Source: Methylocaldum marinum
GTDB lineage: Bacteria > Pseudomonadota > Gammaproteobacteria > Methylococcales > Methylococcaceae
NCBI RefSeq assembly: GCF_003584645.1
Contig: NZ_AP017928.1
Span: forward strand, 5,407,501 to 5,471,500
Direction of reading: 5' to 3'
DNA length: 64,000 nucleotides
The translations under genes were made by a program, and so were the position numbers. The notes below the pieces were generated by a model that did no database searches, had not been told where the DNA came from, and was given only the letters and a program-made list of their open reading frames with translations. Shown here piece after piece: positions 1 to 9,315 of the stretch. The stretch's first letter is position 1. Each line of letters begins with the position of its first letter.

Positions 1-529
1 CGCCGTCTTGGCCGATGACCAGAACGACTTCGTGGCTGCCGGCAAGGCTCACCATGACCTGCTCGACGCGCGGGTCGAGTTTTCGGCATGCTTCGTCCAG
101 GCGCTTGAGGATGGCGATTTTCTCTTCCTCGGGCAGCGACTGAAGCGGATCTATCGGCAGATAGAGCTGGGGCGGGCGCACGATTCCGGAAATCTCCCGT
201 TTGCCCTCGCCGCCCTCGCGCGCGATGGCTCGCGCGTTCGTGGCGGCCTCGAGCAAGGTCGGAAGTGCAATTTCGTCGCTGTAGGCGAATCCGGTTTTCT
301 CGCCGGACACGGCGCGTACCCCGGCGCCCTGTTCGATGCTGTGGCTGCCTTCCTTGACGATACCGTCTTCCAGCATCCAGGACTCGAACCGGGTGGATTG
401 AAGATAGACGTCGGCGGCATCCACCGATGCGCTCAATAGCTGGCCGATGACGCGTTCGATATCGCCGCCCATGAGGCCGGCCGGCTCCAGCAGGGTTTGC
501 CGGGCGATTACAAGAGGATCGTGATTCAT
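1..529 (-). CDS. tldD: Metalloprotease TldD, N-terminal part (runs off the left edge)
   Basis: Reading the minus strand from the ATG at 529 gives a protein beginning MNHDPLVIARQTLLEPAG. It continues through a typical TldD N-terminal domain with the stretches FESWMLEDGIVKEG and GVRAVSGEKTGFAYSDE, and it is open to the window edge (176 residues visible). TldD, with partner TldE/PmbA, forms a cytosolic zinc protease that degrades unfolded peptides and matures peptide antibiotics such as microcins; the HExxxH zinc motif would lie beyond the edge. It is the last visible gene of the minus-strand cluster maf-rng-yhdP-nit-tldD, the order also known (without nit) in E. coli. No lesion is seen in the visible part. 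Confidence 0.9.
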   Translation of the reverse strand, partial: MNHDPLVIARQTLLEPAGLMGGDIERVIGQLLSASVDAADVYLQSTRFESWMLEDGIVKEGSHSIEQGAGVRAVSGEKTGFAYSDEIALPTLLEAATNARAIAREGGEGKREISGIVRPPQLYLPIDPLQSLPEEEKIAILKRLDEACRKLDPRVEQVMVSLAGSHEVVLVIGQDG

Positions 530-584
530 AACCTAGGTGTAACAAATAAGCGGGTGATGGGCGCTAGCCTACACGCCCCGTCCG

Positions 585-1406
585 TCAGCGGCAACGCAGT
601 TTGCGATGGGTCAGGGCGGGAAAGGCGGCCCGCACTTTCTGCAGCCGGTCGGGGTCGAACTCGGCGGTCACCGCGCCGGCGCCCTGAGGAAGGACGCCGA
701 GCACTTGACCCCAAGGGTCCACGATCATGCTGTGACCGAAGGTTTCGCGGCCGTTGACATGAAATCCGCCCTGGTTGGCGGCGATCGTGTAGCACAGGTT
801 TTCGATCGACCGGGCGCGAACCAGAGTCTCCCAGTGGGCGGCACCGGTTTGGGCGGTAAAAGCCGAAGGAACGACGAGAATGTCCATGCCGACCTCCGCC
901 ATCTGCCGGAACAGCTCGGGAAAGCGTAGATCGTAGCAAATCGAAAGGCCGAGCCTTCCGAACGGAGTGTCGAGGACCAGCGCCTCGCTGCCCGCGTCTA
1001 TGGTATTGGACTCGTGATACTTCTCTTCAGTGCCCGGAACATTGACGTCGAACAAATGGATCTTGTCGTAGCGGCCCGCTCGATTGCCCTTGTCGTTGTA
1101 AACGAGACAGGCGGCCCGGACTTTGTCGTTGCCGGCGCGGATCGGCATGGTGCCGCCGACCAGCCAGACCTTCAGCCGCTCCGCGGTTTTCGCCAGAAAA
1201 TCCTGGATCGGGCCGGACCCGTCGGTTTCGGCAACGGCCAGTTTGTCGGTTTCGGATTGACCCATGATGGCGAAATTTTCCGGGAGTACGATCAGGGCGG
1301 CACCCGCGGAAGCGGCTTTTTCGATCAGTCGCCCCGCTTCGATGAGGTTGGCGCTGACATTGGGGCTGGAAGCCATCTGGATGGCGGCGAAAACCGTTTT
1401 ACTCAT
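585..1406 (-). CDS. Carbon-nitrogen hydrolase (nitrilase superfamily, Nit/omega-amidase-like)
   Basis: A 273-residue cytosolic hydrolase of the nitrilase superfamily. The catalytic triad is visible as Glu43 (LPENFA), Lys115 (YDKIHLFD) and Cys157 (SICYDLRFPEL), in the order and spacing of Nit1/Nit2-type enzymes. Known relatives hydrolyse deaminated glutathione or alpha-keto acid amides, so repair or turnover of such metabolites is the likely job; the substrate cannot be read from sequence. I chose the ATG at 1406 (MSKTVFAAIQ) because the upstream in-frame extension (MGPKRRKKR) is basic, unlike the family, and lies inside yhdP. The start overlaps the yhdP stop by 8 bp, which suggests translational coupling. 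tldD follows 55 bp downstream. Confidence 0.88.
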   Translation of the reverse strand: MSKTVFAAIQMASSPNVSANLIEAGRLIEKAASAGAALIVLPENFAIMGQSETDKLAVAETDGSGPIQDFLAKTAERLKVWLVGGTMPIRAGNDKVRAACLVYNDKGNRAGRYDKIHLFDVNVPGTEEKYHESNTIDAGSEALVLDTPFGRLGLSICYDLRFPELFRQMAEVGMDILVVPSAFTAQTGAAHWETLVRARSIENLCYTIAANQGGFHVNGRETFGHSMIVDPWGQVLGVLPQGAGAVTAEFDPDRLQKVRAAFPALTHRKLRCR

Positions 1407-4400
1407 TCGTTTCTTTCTCCGTTTCGGTCCCAAAACCTGATAAATCTTTCATGCCGCTCCAGGCCCGGTCGAGGATGTCGAGCGGCATGTTGCTGCTGAT
1501 TTTGGTGATTTGCGGTTCGTCCCAACTACCCTTGACGGCGTAGTGAGTCGCGGTAATGCTGTCCACTTCCTCGCCGACCAGCTGCTGTGCCAGAAGCACG
1601 GCGGCGCCGACTGCGGGTCCGCCGGCCAAGGCGCCGGCAATGGGCAGGGCAACGCTGGTGTGGGGTATGACGGTGACGATCTGATCCAAATCTCGCGTCA
1701 CCAGTCCGGCACGGCCGTTGATGACGATTTTGGCGGGAACGGCATCGATTAGAAAACCTTTCGTTACGGCTTGACCCCCGCCGAGCTGAAAGGTTCCCAG
1801 GACGTTGTCGTAGGCCAAGCCCTTACCGAACAGGTCGCTGAAATCGAAAGATAGCCTGCGCCACAGTGTGTCCAAGTTTAACATACCCAGCACCCGCCCG
1901 AATCCGGGCTCGATCTTGAGAATTGCCCCCTTGCCCAGCTTCATCCGGATGTCGCCGGCAACGCCGGCAGGCGAAAATTGCTGGGGCGCGCCCAGCCAGG
2001 ACACGCGAAAATCAATGTCGGAAGGCGTGTCCCGAACTTCGCCGCCGTAACCGACGCCGGCCAGCAGATCTCCCAGATCCTCGACGCGGATTTTCCCCGC
2101 GAGATGCGTGCCCCAGGTTTTGTCCGCCGAGCGCGTCCAGCGGCCGTGCATATCGAAGCGATGATTCTCGGTCCCGCCTTCGAGTGTCTTTATGATCATG
2201 CCATGAGCGCGCCGCTCCGTCCGGAGCGTCAACGGTCCGAGATCGGCGTTCCGCCAAAGCAGGCGCTTGGCGTTCAGGGTAATATTCGGCAGGACGGACG
2301 GATCGATCGACCCGGTGTTCGCCGGTTTGGTTTCAGCACCGTCCCGTTTCGGCAATCTGAGGTGTGCCAGATCGAAAACGATGGAATTGTCGGTAGCTTT
2401 GAAGGTTCCTTTGCCGAAAGTACAGTCTAGATGGCCCTGCCAGTCCCGGTCTTCACGCACCATGTCGAGGCTCAGGGGACCCAGGCCTTCTCCGTTCCAG
2501 TAGATGTTTTCGACGTTCAGCTCCAGCATCCGCAACAGAGCGTTGCGGCGCGGCTCGTCGGGAGACTCGGGCAGCAGCCGGCGCCATTCGCCGGCGTCGA
2601 GTTCTTCCAATTGGGCAAGAATGGCCAGGCCGGGCTCCGGCCCGAGCGGCGGAAGCAGTCTGCCGATGGCCAGATTGCCGCTTTCCAGCACGATGCCGTC
2701 GGCGGGTTTCGAGAAACTGAGCTCCGCCCTGATCGCCGGCCCATAGCTGAGTCTTAGCGGAATTCGGGTTCCGGCGCGAACGTCGGTTTCGAGATAGAGA
2801 TCTTTTCTGGTTTTTTCCCGTTTTCCGAACGGTGCAGGCAGGTTCAGGGCCAAGCCGCTCATCGTGGAGGACAGCGACAGAAGCAGCGGTTCATTTTCGG
2901 TATCGAGCGAGTCCGGGATCCGCAGATCGAGCTCGTAATCGGTAGCGCCCCGGGCGAAACGCCAAAGACTGTTCGGGAACTGTTCCCGGAGGTCGGACAC
3001 GCCGATTCGTCCCCTGATCTCCACCGCCGTCTCGACTTTCTCGCGGGAGATGCGAATCTCGGCGGAATGGCCGAACACCGAGGCGCGAATGGCGTCGGCG
3101 CTCAACCCGGTACGGGTAAAACGCAGAGGACCGTTGATTCGCTCCAGTTCCAGCCCGGCATCCACGAGGCGAAGCTTTGCATTGTTGAATTCGGCTTTAC
3201 CTTCGATCGTGATATCGCCCAGTTTCCGATCCAGCGGAACGGTCAAGTCCAGTGAAATCTCGGTGTCGCCGGCGGTGCTCACGAATTTGCCCAGCTTCGC
3301 GGGGAGCTCGCGCAGGGGAGAGTGGGCGAGGAAATCCAGAACATCGGGCACCGCCGCTTTAGCGCTTCCGTTCAATTTCAGCCAAGGCGCAGACCTGAGG
3401 TCCTCGGCTTCGGCGTGCGCCTCCACGATTTGGCCCCGGCCGATTCGGCCATTGCTCGAGTCGATTTCCATGCCCGGGCCGCGGAATCGTATTCGGGCGT
3501 CGGTTTGGGTCAGCGGCGGCCAGTCCGGATGAAACCGAAGGGCGAGGTTGTGCGCCTCGATCGAGGATTCGAATACGCCCTCGTTCCGGTAAAACGGAAA
3601 ATCAGCGATCGCCCCATGAAACAGAAGCTGGGTGTTGCCGAACTGCCCACCGATGAGAGCGTGCTCCAGCCACTGCGATGTTTTGGGAATGACGGCGAAA
3701 GGCAGGTAGTTCTTGACGGTAGCCACATCGGTCTCGCCCACCTGCATCCGAAGATCGAGAAACGGGGAGGTCTTCGGGTCTTTCGGCAGCACGATGCCGA
3801 AGCGGCCGCGTGCCGCAAGATCGGCGTTCTCGACGAAAAACGAAGGTGATGAAATCCACCAGTCGGCGTCGGTTTGCCGCCAGAAGAAATCGCCCTTGGC
3901 CTTATTCAAGGTGATCGGATTCTTTAGTCCCAGCGCGTTCGGCCGGAGCTGCCCGTTTTCGGCGGAAACCGATAGCCTGCCGGTCTCATCGGTGCCGCAC
4001 AGCTCTCCGTTCAAGCCGGAAACCCCCGGAAGCGACCGCCAGGCGTTTGCGCCGAAATTTTCGAATGTCCCGCACAAGGCGGCACGCTTGCCTAAGGCCT
4101 CATCGGCAGCGAAAAAAAAGCGGACATTGCGCGCGGAACCGCGTGGTGCCAACGCTCTTAGAACGGTCCCGGCGTTTTCGTCGAGCAGCGGAAGCGCGTG
4201 GAATGCGGTGTTGATATCGCCGAGTTCGAGGTAGGAAGCCGCAGCTCGTATGACGGACGGGGTACCGTCGGTGCCGCGGGTGAGGGCGAGCGCCAGGCGG
4301 GTCTTGGGCCAGGCCCGGGTCAGCGCCGGTCTGAAGCGATGCAAATCGAGGCGCCAGCCGTCGTTTTTCCGCTGCCAGCGGAACCGGCTCTCGATGGCGG

Positions 4401-5274
4401 ACAATGCGAGCCGGCTTTCGGTATTGACGTCTCGACGGAGCGCGAATACCGGCTTTGCCAGCTCGAAATCCCCTGCGATTGAATCCAGCCTGCCGGCCCA
4501 GTTCGCCCAGATTCGGAAATCCGCGATGCCGGATATCACCGAGAAATCCGGTTCGGGCAGGGCGCCGGCTATTCGAGCGGTATCGATGCGAGTTCCTTCG
4601 AGATAAACCTTTCCGGACCATTCCCCCGCCTGAAACAGATCGCCTTGCGCATCCAAGGTGAACCGAAAGTTTCGGCCCAGCGTTCGGGGTAGGGCGATAT
4701 CGGCACCGAGCTTGTGTTTTCCGTTCCGGTTGACGAGCCGGATGTTCGCCCGCCCCAAGTGCAGCGGCGTATCGCTACTCCTGAAGTCCAGCCAATCGAG
4801 ATCGCAGTTCAAGAGTTCGAAACGGCCGTCGGCCATGAGCCAGGCCGGCGGTTGATCGCGTACATGCAAGCCGAGAATGCCGATGGTGCCGTCCTGCCTG
4901 CGCCGGATCGAGAGTTTCGCCCCGACGATCTCCATGCGGCCGAAACTGGGTTGGCCGGTGAACAGCGTGCGAAGCGGGTCGAAGTCGACACGGATCGTGG
5001 CGAATTTGATCGCCGGGCGGCCCTCCGCGTCGAGGATATGGAAACCGTTCAGAGAAAACCGGGGATGGAAGCCGTGCAGCCGGGCGGACAAATTTTCGAT
5101 ACGGACGGTTTCGCCGATCAGGGAACCGATCTCGGCTTCTATGAGATGGCGATAACTCGACACGTCGGGAAACAGCCACCAGCGTAGGGCCGTAATCGTC
5201 AGCGCCAGAACAACGATAAAGCAGAGACCGATATACAGCGCCGTTCGTCCGGTGAAACGAATGACGCTTTTCAA
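1399..5274 (-). CDS. yhdP: YhdP family AsmA-like envelope phospholipid transport protein
   Basis: A 1291-residue protein with one N-terminal transmembrane helix (about residues 12-35, rich in Leu/Val/Ile) and a very long periplasmic beta-rich part. It matches the YhdP/TIGR02099 family in length (about 1270 in E. coli) and context. AsmA-like features recur: ALRWWLFPDVSSYRHLIEAEIGS near the N-terminus and a hydrophobic segment (SVALPIAGALAGGPAVGAAVLLAQQLVG) near the C-terminus. In E. coli YhdP works with TamB and YdbH in moving phospholipids to the outer membrane. It starts 9 bp after the rng stop and overlaps the nitrilase-like gene, so it is an inner gene of this operon. The gene appears intact. 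Confidence 0.92.
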   Translation of the reverse strand: MKSVIRFTGRTALYIGLCFIVVLALTITALRWWLFPDVSSYRHLIEAEIGSLIGETVRIENLSARLHGFHPRFSLNGFHILDAEGRPAIKFATIRVDFDPLRTLFTGQPSFGRMEIVGAKLSIRRRQDGTIGILGLHVRDQPPAWLMADGRFELLNCDLDWLDFRSSDTPLHLGRANIRLVNRNGKHKLGADIALPRTLGRNFRFTLDAQGDLFQAGEWSGKVYLEGTRIDTARIAGALPEPDFSVISGIADFRIWANWAGRLDSIAGDFELAKPVFALRRDVNTESRLALSAIESRFRWQRKNDGWRLDLHRFRPALTRAWPKTRLALALTRGTDGTPSVIRAAASYLELGDINTAFHALPLLDENAGTVLRALAPRGSARNVRFFFAADEALGKRAALCGTFENFGANAWRSLPGVSGLNGELCGTDETGRLSVSAENGQLRPNALGLKNPITLNKAKGDFFWRQTDADWWISSPSFFVENADLAARGRFGIVLPKDPKTSPFLDLRMQVGETDVATVKNYLPFAVIPKTSQWLEHALIGGQFGNTQLLFHGAIADFPFYRNEGVFESSIEAHNLALRFHPDWPPLTQTDARIRFRGPGMEIDSSNGRIGRGQIVEAHAEAEDLRSAPWLKLNGSAKAAVPDVLDFLAHSPLRELPAKLGKFVSTAGDTEISLDLTVPLDRKLGDITIEGKAEFNNAKLRLVDAGLELERINGPLRFTRTGLSADAIRASVFGHSAEIRISREKVETAVEIRGRIGVSDLREQFPNSLWRFARGATDYELDLRIPDSLDTENEPLLLSLSSTMSGLALNLPAPFGKREKTRKDLYLETDVRAGTRIPLRLSYGPAIRAELSFSKPADGIVLESGNLAIGRLLPPLGPEPGLAILAQLEELDAGEWRRLLPESPDEPRRNALLRMLELNVENIYWNGEGLGPLSLDMVREDRDWQGHLDCTFGKGTFKATDNSIVFDLAHLRLPKRDGAETKPANTGSIDPSVLPNITLNAKRLLWRNADLGPLTLRTERRAHGMIIKTLEGGTENHRFDMHGRWTRSADKTWGTHLAGKIRVEDLGDLLAGVGYGGEVRDTPSDIDFRVSWLGAPQQFSPAGVAGDIRMKLGKGAILKIEPGFGRVLGMLNLDTLWRRLSFDFSDLFGKGLAYDNVLGTFQLGGGQAVTKGFLIDAVPAKIVINGRAGLVTRDLDQIVTVIPHTSVALPIAGALAGGPAVGAAVLLAQQLVGEEVDSITATHYAVKGSWDEPQITKISSNMPLDILDRAWSGMKDLSGFGTETEKETNE

Positions 5275-5283
5275 AAGAAGGGG

Positions 5284-6738
5284 CTACAGCAAGACGACAT
5301 CGTATTGCTCCTGGGTATACTGCGCCTCGGCGCGGAACTTGATGCGAACACCTAGGAACGTCTCCAGCTCCGACAGGGTGTCGGCCTCCTCGTCCAACAA
5401 TTGCTCGACGACCTCGTTGGACGCCAGCACGAGGAGTTCCTGAACATTATATTGACGCACTTCGCGAATGACTTCCCGGAAGATTTCCATGCAGACCGTT
5501 TCCGGTGTTTTCAGCACACCGCGCCCGCCGCATGCCGGACACGGTTCGCACAGGACGTGCTCCAGGCTCTCGCGGGTGCGTTTGCGGGTCATCTCCACCA
5601 ATCCCAGCGAAGAGACCTCGCTGATGGTGTTTTTGGCATGGTCCTTTTCCAGGCTTTTTTCCAGTGCTTGCAGGACTTGCTGCTTGTGATCCTCGTCCCG
5701 CATGTCTATGAAATCGATGATGATGATGCCGCCGAGGTTGCGCAGCCGCAATTGGCGGGCGATGGCTTGGGCCGCCTCCAGATTGGTCTTGAAGATGGTT
5801 TCTTCCAGGCTGCGTCCGCCGACGAAGGCGCCGGTGTTGACGTCGATGGTGGTCATCGCCTCGGTCTGGTCGAACACCAGATGGCCCCCGGACTTGAGCA
5901 TGACGCGGCGCTCCAGGGCTTTCTGAATTTCATCCTCGACGCTATAGAGATCGAACAAAGGCCGTTCCCCGGCGTAGTGTTCGACGAGGGATGCCAGTTC
6001 CGGGACGAATTCCTTGGCGAACTTGACCAGGCGCCCGAAAGTTTCACGGGAATCGACCCGAATCTTTTCGACCTTGGCGCAATGCAGATCGCGCAAAACC
6101 CGCATGCTGAGAGGCAAGTCTTCGTGGAGCAAGGTTTTCGGCCTGACGGTCTTGATCCGCTGCGCGATGGAGTTCCAGAGCTTGAGCAGGAACAGCATGT
6201 CGTTGCGCAGCGCGGCTTCCTCGATGCCTTCGGCGGCGGTGCGCGCGATGAACCCGCCGGTGGCATGTTCTTTCTGAAAGGTTTCGATGACGGAGCGCAG
6301 CCGCCCCCGTTCCTGCCCGCATTCGATGCGTTGCGAAACCCCGCAGGCGCGGCTGTAGGGCATGTAGACCTGATATACCGACGGGATGGCGATTTCGGTG
6401 GTGAGGCGCGCACCCTTGGCGCCAATCGGGTCCTTGACCACTTGCACGACCACTTCCTGCCCGTCGTGAAAAATGAGCTCGATCTGATCGGTCGGCGTTT
6501 TCTCCCGATCGCTGGCGCCCAGGTCCGAGATGTGCAGAAATGCCGCACGCTCCAGCCCGATGTCCACGAACACCGCCTGCATGCCGGGGAGCACCCGGCA
6601 AATCTTGCCCTTGTAGATATTGCCGACCAACCCTCTGCGGCGAGTTCGTTCGACCAGGACTTCCTGCAGAACGCCGTTTTCGACGATGGCTACTCGCGTC
6701 TCGCGCGGTGTGACGTTGATGAGAATTTCGTCGCTCAT
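5284..6738 (-). CDS. rng: Ribonuclease G
   Basis: A 484-residue RNase E/G family endoribonuclease, the usual RNase G length, without the long C-terminal scaffold of RNase E. It contains an N-terminal S1 RNA-binding domain (GNIYKGKICRVLPGMQAVFVDIG), the catalytic acidic segments TIDVNTGAFVG and IIIIDFIDM, and the zinc-link cysteines CEPCPACGGRG. It matures the 5' end of 16S rRNA and takes part in mRNA decay in the cytosol. The start at 6738 (MSDEILINVTPRETRVA) is the canonical RNase G N-terminus. maf ends 7 bp upstream and yhdP follows 9 bp downstream, which implies co-transcription. Confidence 0.95.
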   Translation of the reverse strand: MSDEILINVTPRETRVAIVENGVLQEVLVERTRRRGLVGNIYKGKICRVLPGMQAVFVDIGLERAAFLHISDLGASDREKTPTDQIELIFHDGQEVVVQVVKDPIGAKGARLTTEIAIPSVYQVYMPYSRACGVSQRIECGQERGRLRSVIETFQKEHATGGFIARTAAEGIEEAALRNDMLFLLKLWNSIAQRIKTVRPKTLLHEDLPLSMRVLRDLHCAKVEKIRVDSRETFGRLVKFAKEFVPELASLVEHYAGERPLFDLYSVEDEIQKALERRVMLKSGGHLVFDQTEAMTTIDVNTGAFVGGRSLEETIFKTNLEAAQAIARQLRLRNLGGIIIIDFIDMRDEDHKQQVLQALEKSLEKDHAKNTISEVSSLGLVEMTRKRTRESLEHVLCEPCPACGGRGVLKTPETVCMEIFREVIREVRQYNVQELLVLASNEVVEQLLDEEADTLSELETFLGVRIKFRAEAQYTQEQYDVVLL

Positions 6739-6745
6739 GCGCGGG

Positions 6746-7345
6746 TTAGCAGGAAGGTTGGGCCAGGACCGAGATGCCGGCTTGCTTCAGAAGTTCCGCC
6801 GTTTCGAAAAGCGGCAGACCCATGACGCCCGAATAGCTACCCGACAGATGCTCGATGAACACCGCGCCTTTGCCCTGGATGGCATAGGCGCCGGCCTTAT
6901 CGCAGGGTTCTCCGGTCGCCCAGTACGCTTCTATTTCGTCTTGGCCGATCCGGCGAAATCGCACGCTGCTGACGCTCAGGGCTTCCCAATGCCGTTCACC
7001 GTGCCGCAGGGATACGGCGCTCAAAACCCGGTGTTCCCTTCCGGCCAGCTGCGCCAGCATGCGTGAAGCGTGCTCGAAATCCTGCGGCTTACCCAGGATA
7101 TTTCCATCCAGTACCACTTCGGTATCGGCAGCCAGTACCGGCAGCCTGCCGCCGCCGCTCCGCCAGGTCTCCAGACATTTCTCCGCTGCCACTCGGCGGA
7201 CGTAAGTTTCCGGCGATTCGTCCGGTAACGGGTGTTCGTGAATTCCGGCGGGCATCACCTCGTAAGCGATGCCGAGCTGATCGAGCAGCTCGCGGCGGCG
7301 GGGCGACGCCGATGCTAAGATGATCTGCGGACTTCGAGTCTCCAT
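6746..7345 (-). CDS. maf: Maf/YhdE-like nucleoside triphosphate pyrophosphatase
   Basis: A 199-residue Maf protein beginning METRSPQIILASASPRRRELLDQLG; LASxSPRRRELL is the family signature. The catalytic acidic motif AADTEVVLDG and the GYYxVMGLPL-like segment (GSYSGVMGLPL) are also present. Maf enzymes hydrolyse dTTP/UTP and modified nucleotides to monophosphates and keep non-canonical nucleotides out of nucleic acids. Its position directly before rng matches E. coli yhdE-rng. It begins 1 bp after the rlmH stop, so these two are likely translationally coupled. The exact nucleotide preference (YhdE- or YceF-like) is not certain, but the rng context favours YhdE. Confidence 0.92.
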   Translation of the reverse strand: METRSPQIILASASPRRRELLDQLGIAYEVMPAGIHEHPLPDESPETYVRRVAAEKCLETWRSGGGRLPVLAADTEVVLDGNILGKPQDFEHASRMLAQLAGREHRVLSAVSLRHGERHWEALSVSSVRFRRIGQDEIEAYWATGEPCDKAGAYAIQGKGAVFIEHLSGSYSGVMGLPLFETAELLKQAGISVLAQPSC

Positions 7346-7346
7346 G

Positions 7347-7814
7347 CTAACGGTGATACGGGTGATGCTGCAGAATGCTCCAGGCCCGGTAGACTTGCTC
7401 GGCCACGATAATGCGCACTACCGGGTGAGGAAAAGTCAATTTCGATAAGCTCCATCGTTGATTCGCGCGTTTCAGGCACGCCGGAGAGAGTCCGTCCGGA
7501 CCTCCCACCAGAAGCGCCACATCGCGTCCGCTTTCCAGCCAGCGCGCCAGGGCTTCGGCCAATTCCGGCGTGCTCCATTCCTTTCCTGCCACATCGAGGG
7601 CGATCACGTGAACATTGCGCGGCAATGCCGCCAGAATGCGTTCACCCTCCTCCTCGATCGATCGGGCGATGTCGGCGTTCTTCCCCCGCTTGGCGGGTAC
7701 GATTTCTTTCAGCACCAACTCGCATTCGCGCGGCAGGCGTTTGGCATATTCCGAATAAGCTTCCGTTACCCAACCCGGCATGCGGTTGCCGACCGCTACC
7801 AAATGAATCTGCAT
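7347..7814 (-). CDS. rlmH: 23S rRNA (pseudouridine1915-N3)-methyltransferase RlmH
   Basis: A 155-residue SPOUT methyltransferase that methylates pseudouridine 1915 in helix 69 of 23S rRNA, acting on the assembled 70S ribosome with S-adenosylmethionine. The knotted SAM site is visible as ALLVGGPDGLSPAC, and the C-terminus RIIVAEQVYRAWSILQHHPYHR is the conserved RlmH tail. The reading frame is open 37 codons upstream, but MQIHLVAVGNRMP at 7814 is the family start and gives the usual length. In many relatives rsfS/nadD lie upstream; here only a 400-bp spacer separates it from nadA. Confidence 0.95.
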   Translation of the reverse strand: MQIHLVAVGNRMPGWVTEAYSEYAKRLPRECELVLKEIVPAKRGKNADIARSIEEEGERILAALPRNVHVIALDVAGKEWSTPELAEALARWLESGRDVALLVGGPDGLSPACLKRANQRWSLSKLTFPHPVVRIIVAEQVYRAWSILQHHPYHR

Positions 7815-8217
7815 GAGATGGTGCGGGACAAAGAAATCGATTATAAGGCAATCGGCCGAATTTACCGACTGCTCCGAAGCCGCCGGGCCAGGAAGGCGAA
7901 GTGTCTTACGGTGCGAGACAGGCATGGGTCGCGAACGATGCCTGTCCCGAGAGGAGTCGAAGCGCGCTCCCTTCCGTCAGCGCATCCTACCGGCTCGATT
8001 TCGGCGCGTTGCGGATCGCGGGTCGTAGGATGTGCTGAACGAAATGACGAATCGGCAGGATTGATGAAAAACAACCTTGTTTTTCACCCTGGCGGGCGCT
8101 CCGCGTCCCAATCCTCTCCCGGAGATTTGGTGCCGAATTGCACTGCGAAGCCGCCGATCGGGACTGCCCGGCATGAACCGCATCAGTCGCGATACCGATG
8201 ATGGCGCAAGGCGCGCG
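7815..8217. other. Intergenic region between nadA and rlmH with a small palindrome
   Basis: I see no gene here. The stretch holds the 5' region of rlmH and a perfect 9-bp inverted repeat at 8066-8085 (GAAAAACAA, 2-nt loop, TTGTTTTTC). Read on the minus strand it lies 130 bp after the nadA stop and could act as a weak terminator. It also holds a GTAGGATGTGCTGAACGAAATGACG-like segment around 8026 of the kind often dispersed in such genomes. Open frames across it are not protein-like. Confidence 0.4.
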
Positions 8218-9315
8218 TCAAGCCAGTTGCAGCATTCTGTTCAAGGCCAGCTTGGCCCAGCGTGCATCGCCCTCCTGCACTTTGATGCGGTTGACGGTGT
8301 GGCCTTCAACCAGATTTTCCAAAACCCAGAGCAAGTGCTGCGGATCGGTTCGGAACATCGTTGAGCACATGCAAACGGTCGGGGACATGAAGTGAACTTC
8401 CTTGCCCTGTGGCTTGAGTTCCTCCGCCAGCCGGTTGACCAGGTTCAGCTCGGTGCCCACCAGCCAGCGCGTGTTCGGCTCCGCTTCGCGCACGGTTTTC
8501 AGAATGTATTCGGTCGAGCCGATGTACTGGGCTTTCTGGCAGACTTCGAAAGAACACTCGGGATGGGCGATCACCCGCGTATCCGGGTAACGCTCCAAGA
8601 AGCGGTCGACATGCTCGGGACGAAACATCTGATGCACCGAGCAGAAACCTTTCCAGAGAATGATCCTGGCCCGGCGTATTTCGTCCTCGGTCAGGCCGCC
8701 CATAGGTTTGGCGAAATCCCAGGTCACCATCTCGTCGAGCGGAATGCCCATGCGATAGCCGGTATTGCGTCCGAGATGCTGGTCCGGGAAGAACAACACT
8801 TTCTGCCGCTGGCCGAAGCTCCAGTCGAGAATCTTCTGGGCATTGCTGGAAGTGCAGACGATGCCGTTGTGGCGTCCGCAGAAGGCTTTCAGGTCGGCCG
8901 CGGAATTGATGTAAGTGACCGGCGTCACGACTTCGTCGGGATCGAACAGTTGGCCGAGCTCGCGCCAGCATCGCTCGACGGCTGCCAGGTTGGCCATGTC
9001 GGCCATCGAGCAGCCGGCCGCCAGGTCGGGGAGAATCGAGATTTGTTCGGGACGCGACAGAATGTCCGCCACCTCCGCCATGAAGTGCACGCCGCAGAAC
9101 ACGATGTACTGGGCGTTGGACTTGGAGGCTTCGCGGGACAGCTTGAGCGAATCGCCGGTCAGATCGGCGTGGCGGAACACCTCGTCCCGCTGGTAGTGAT
9201 GGCCCAGAATTACGCAACGGTCGCCGAGGCTTTGCTTGGCCGCGACGATTCGTTCCTCGCATTCGGCGTCATCCAATAAGGCAAATTGCTGTATGGCAAG
9301 AGCGGATACGGACAT
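8218..9315 (-). CDS. nadA: Quinolinate synthase NadA
   Basis: A 365-residue quinolinate synthase that condenses iminoaspartate with dihydroxyacetone phosphate, the second step of de novo NAD synthesis, using a [4Fe-4S] cluster. Visible signatures are VILGHHYQRDEV, IVFCGVHFMAE, GIVCTSSNAQ, VIAHPECSFEVC and the C-terminal SPTVCMCSTM; three of these cysteines ligate the cluster. I prefer the ATG at 9315 (MSVSALAIQQ); an in-frame ATG at 9333 adds six residues and cannot be excluded. nadB and nadC are not next to it. No lesion is visible. Confidence 0.95.
   Translation of the reverse strand: MSVSALAIQQFALLDDAECEERIVAAKQSLGDRCVILGHHYQRDEVFRHADLTGDSLKLSREASKSNAQYIVFCGVHFMAEVADILSRPEQISILPDLAAGCSMADMANLAAVERCWRELGQLFDPDEVVTPVTYINSAADLKAFCGRHNGIVCTSSNAQKILDWSFGQRQKVLFFPDQHLGRNTGYRMGIPLDEMVTWDFAKPMGGLTEDEIRRARIILWKGFCSVHQMFRPEHVDRFLERYPDTRVIAHPECSFEVCQKAQYIGSTEYILKTVREAEPNTRWLVGTELNLVNRLAEELKPQGKEVHFMSPTVCMCSTMFRTDPQHLLWVLENLVEGHTVNRIKVQEGDARWAKLALNRMLQLA

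Noticed and set aside
5401..6825. 474-codon + strand open frame opposite rng
   Set aside because: It is antisense to rng in a GC-rich region, has no ribosome-binding site and no recognisable protein sense. rng is certain.
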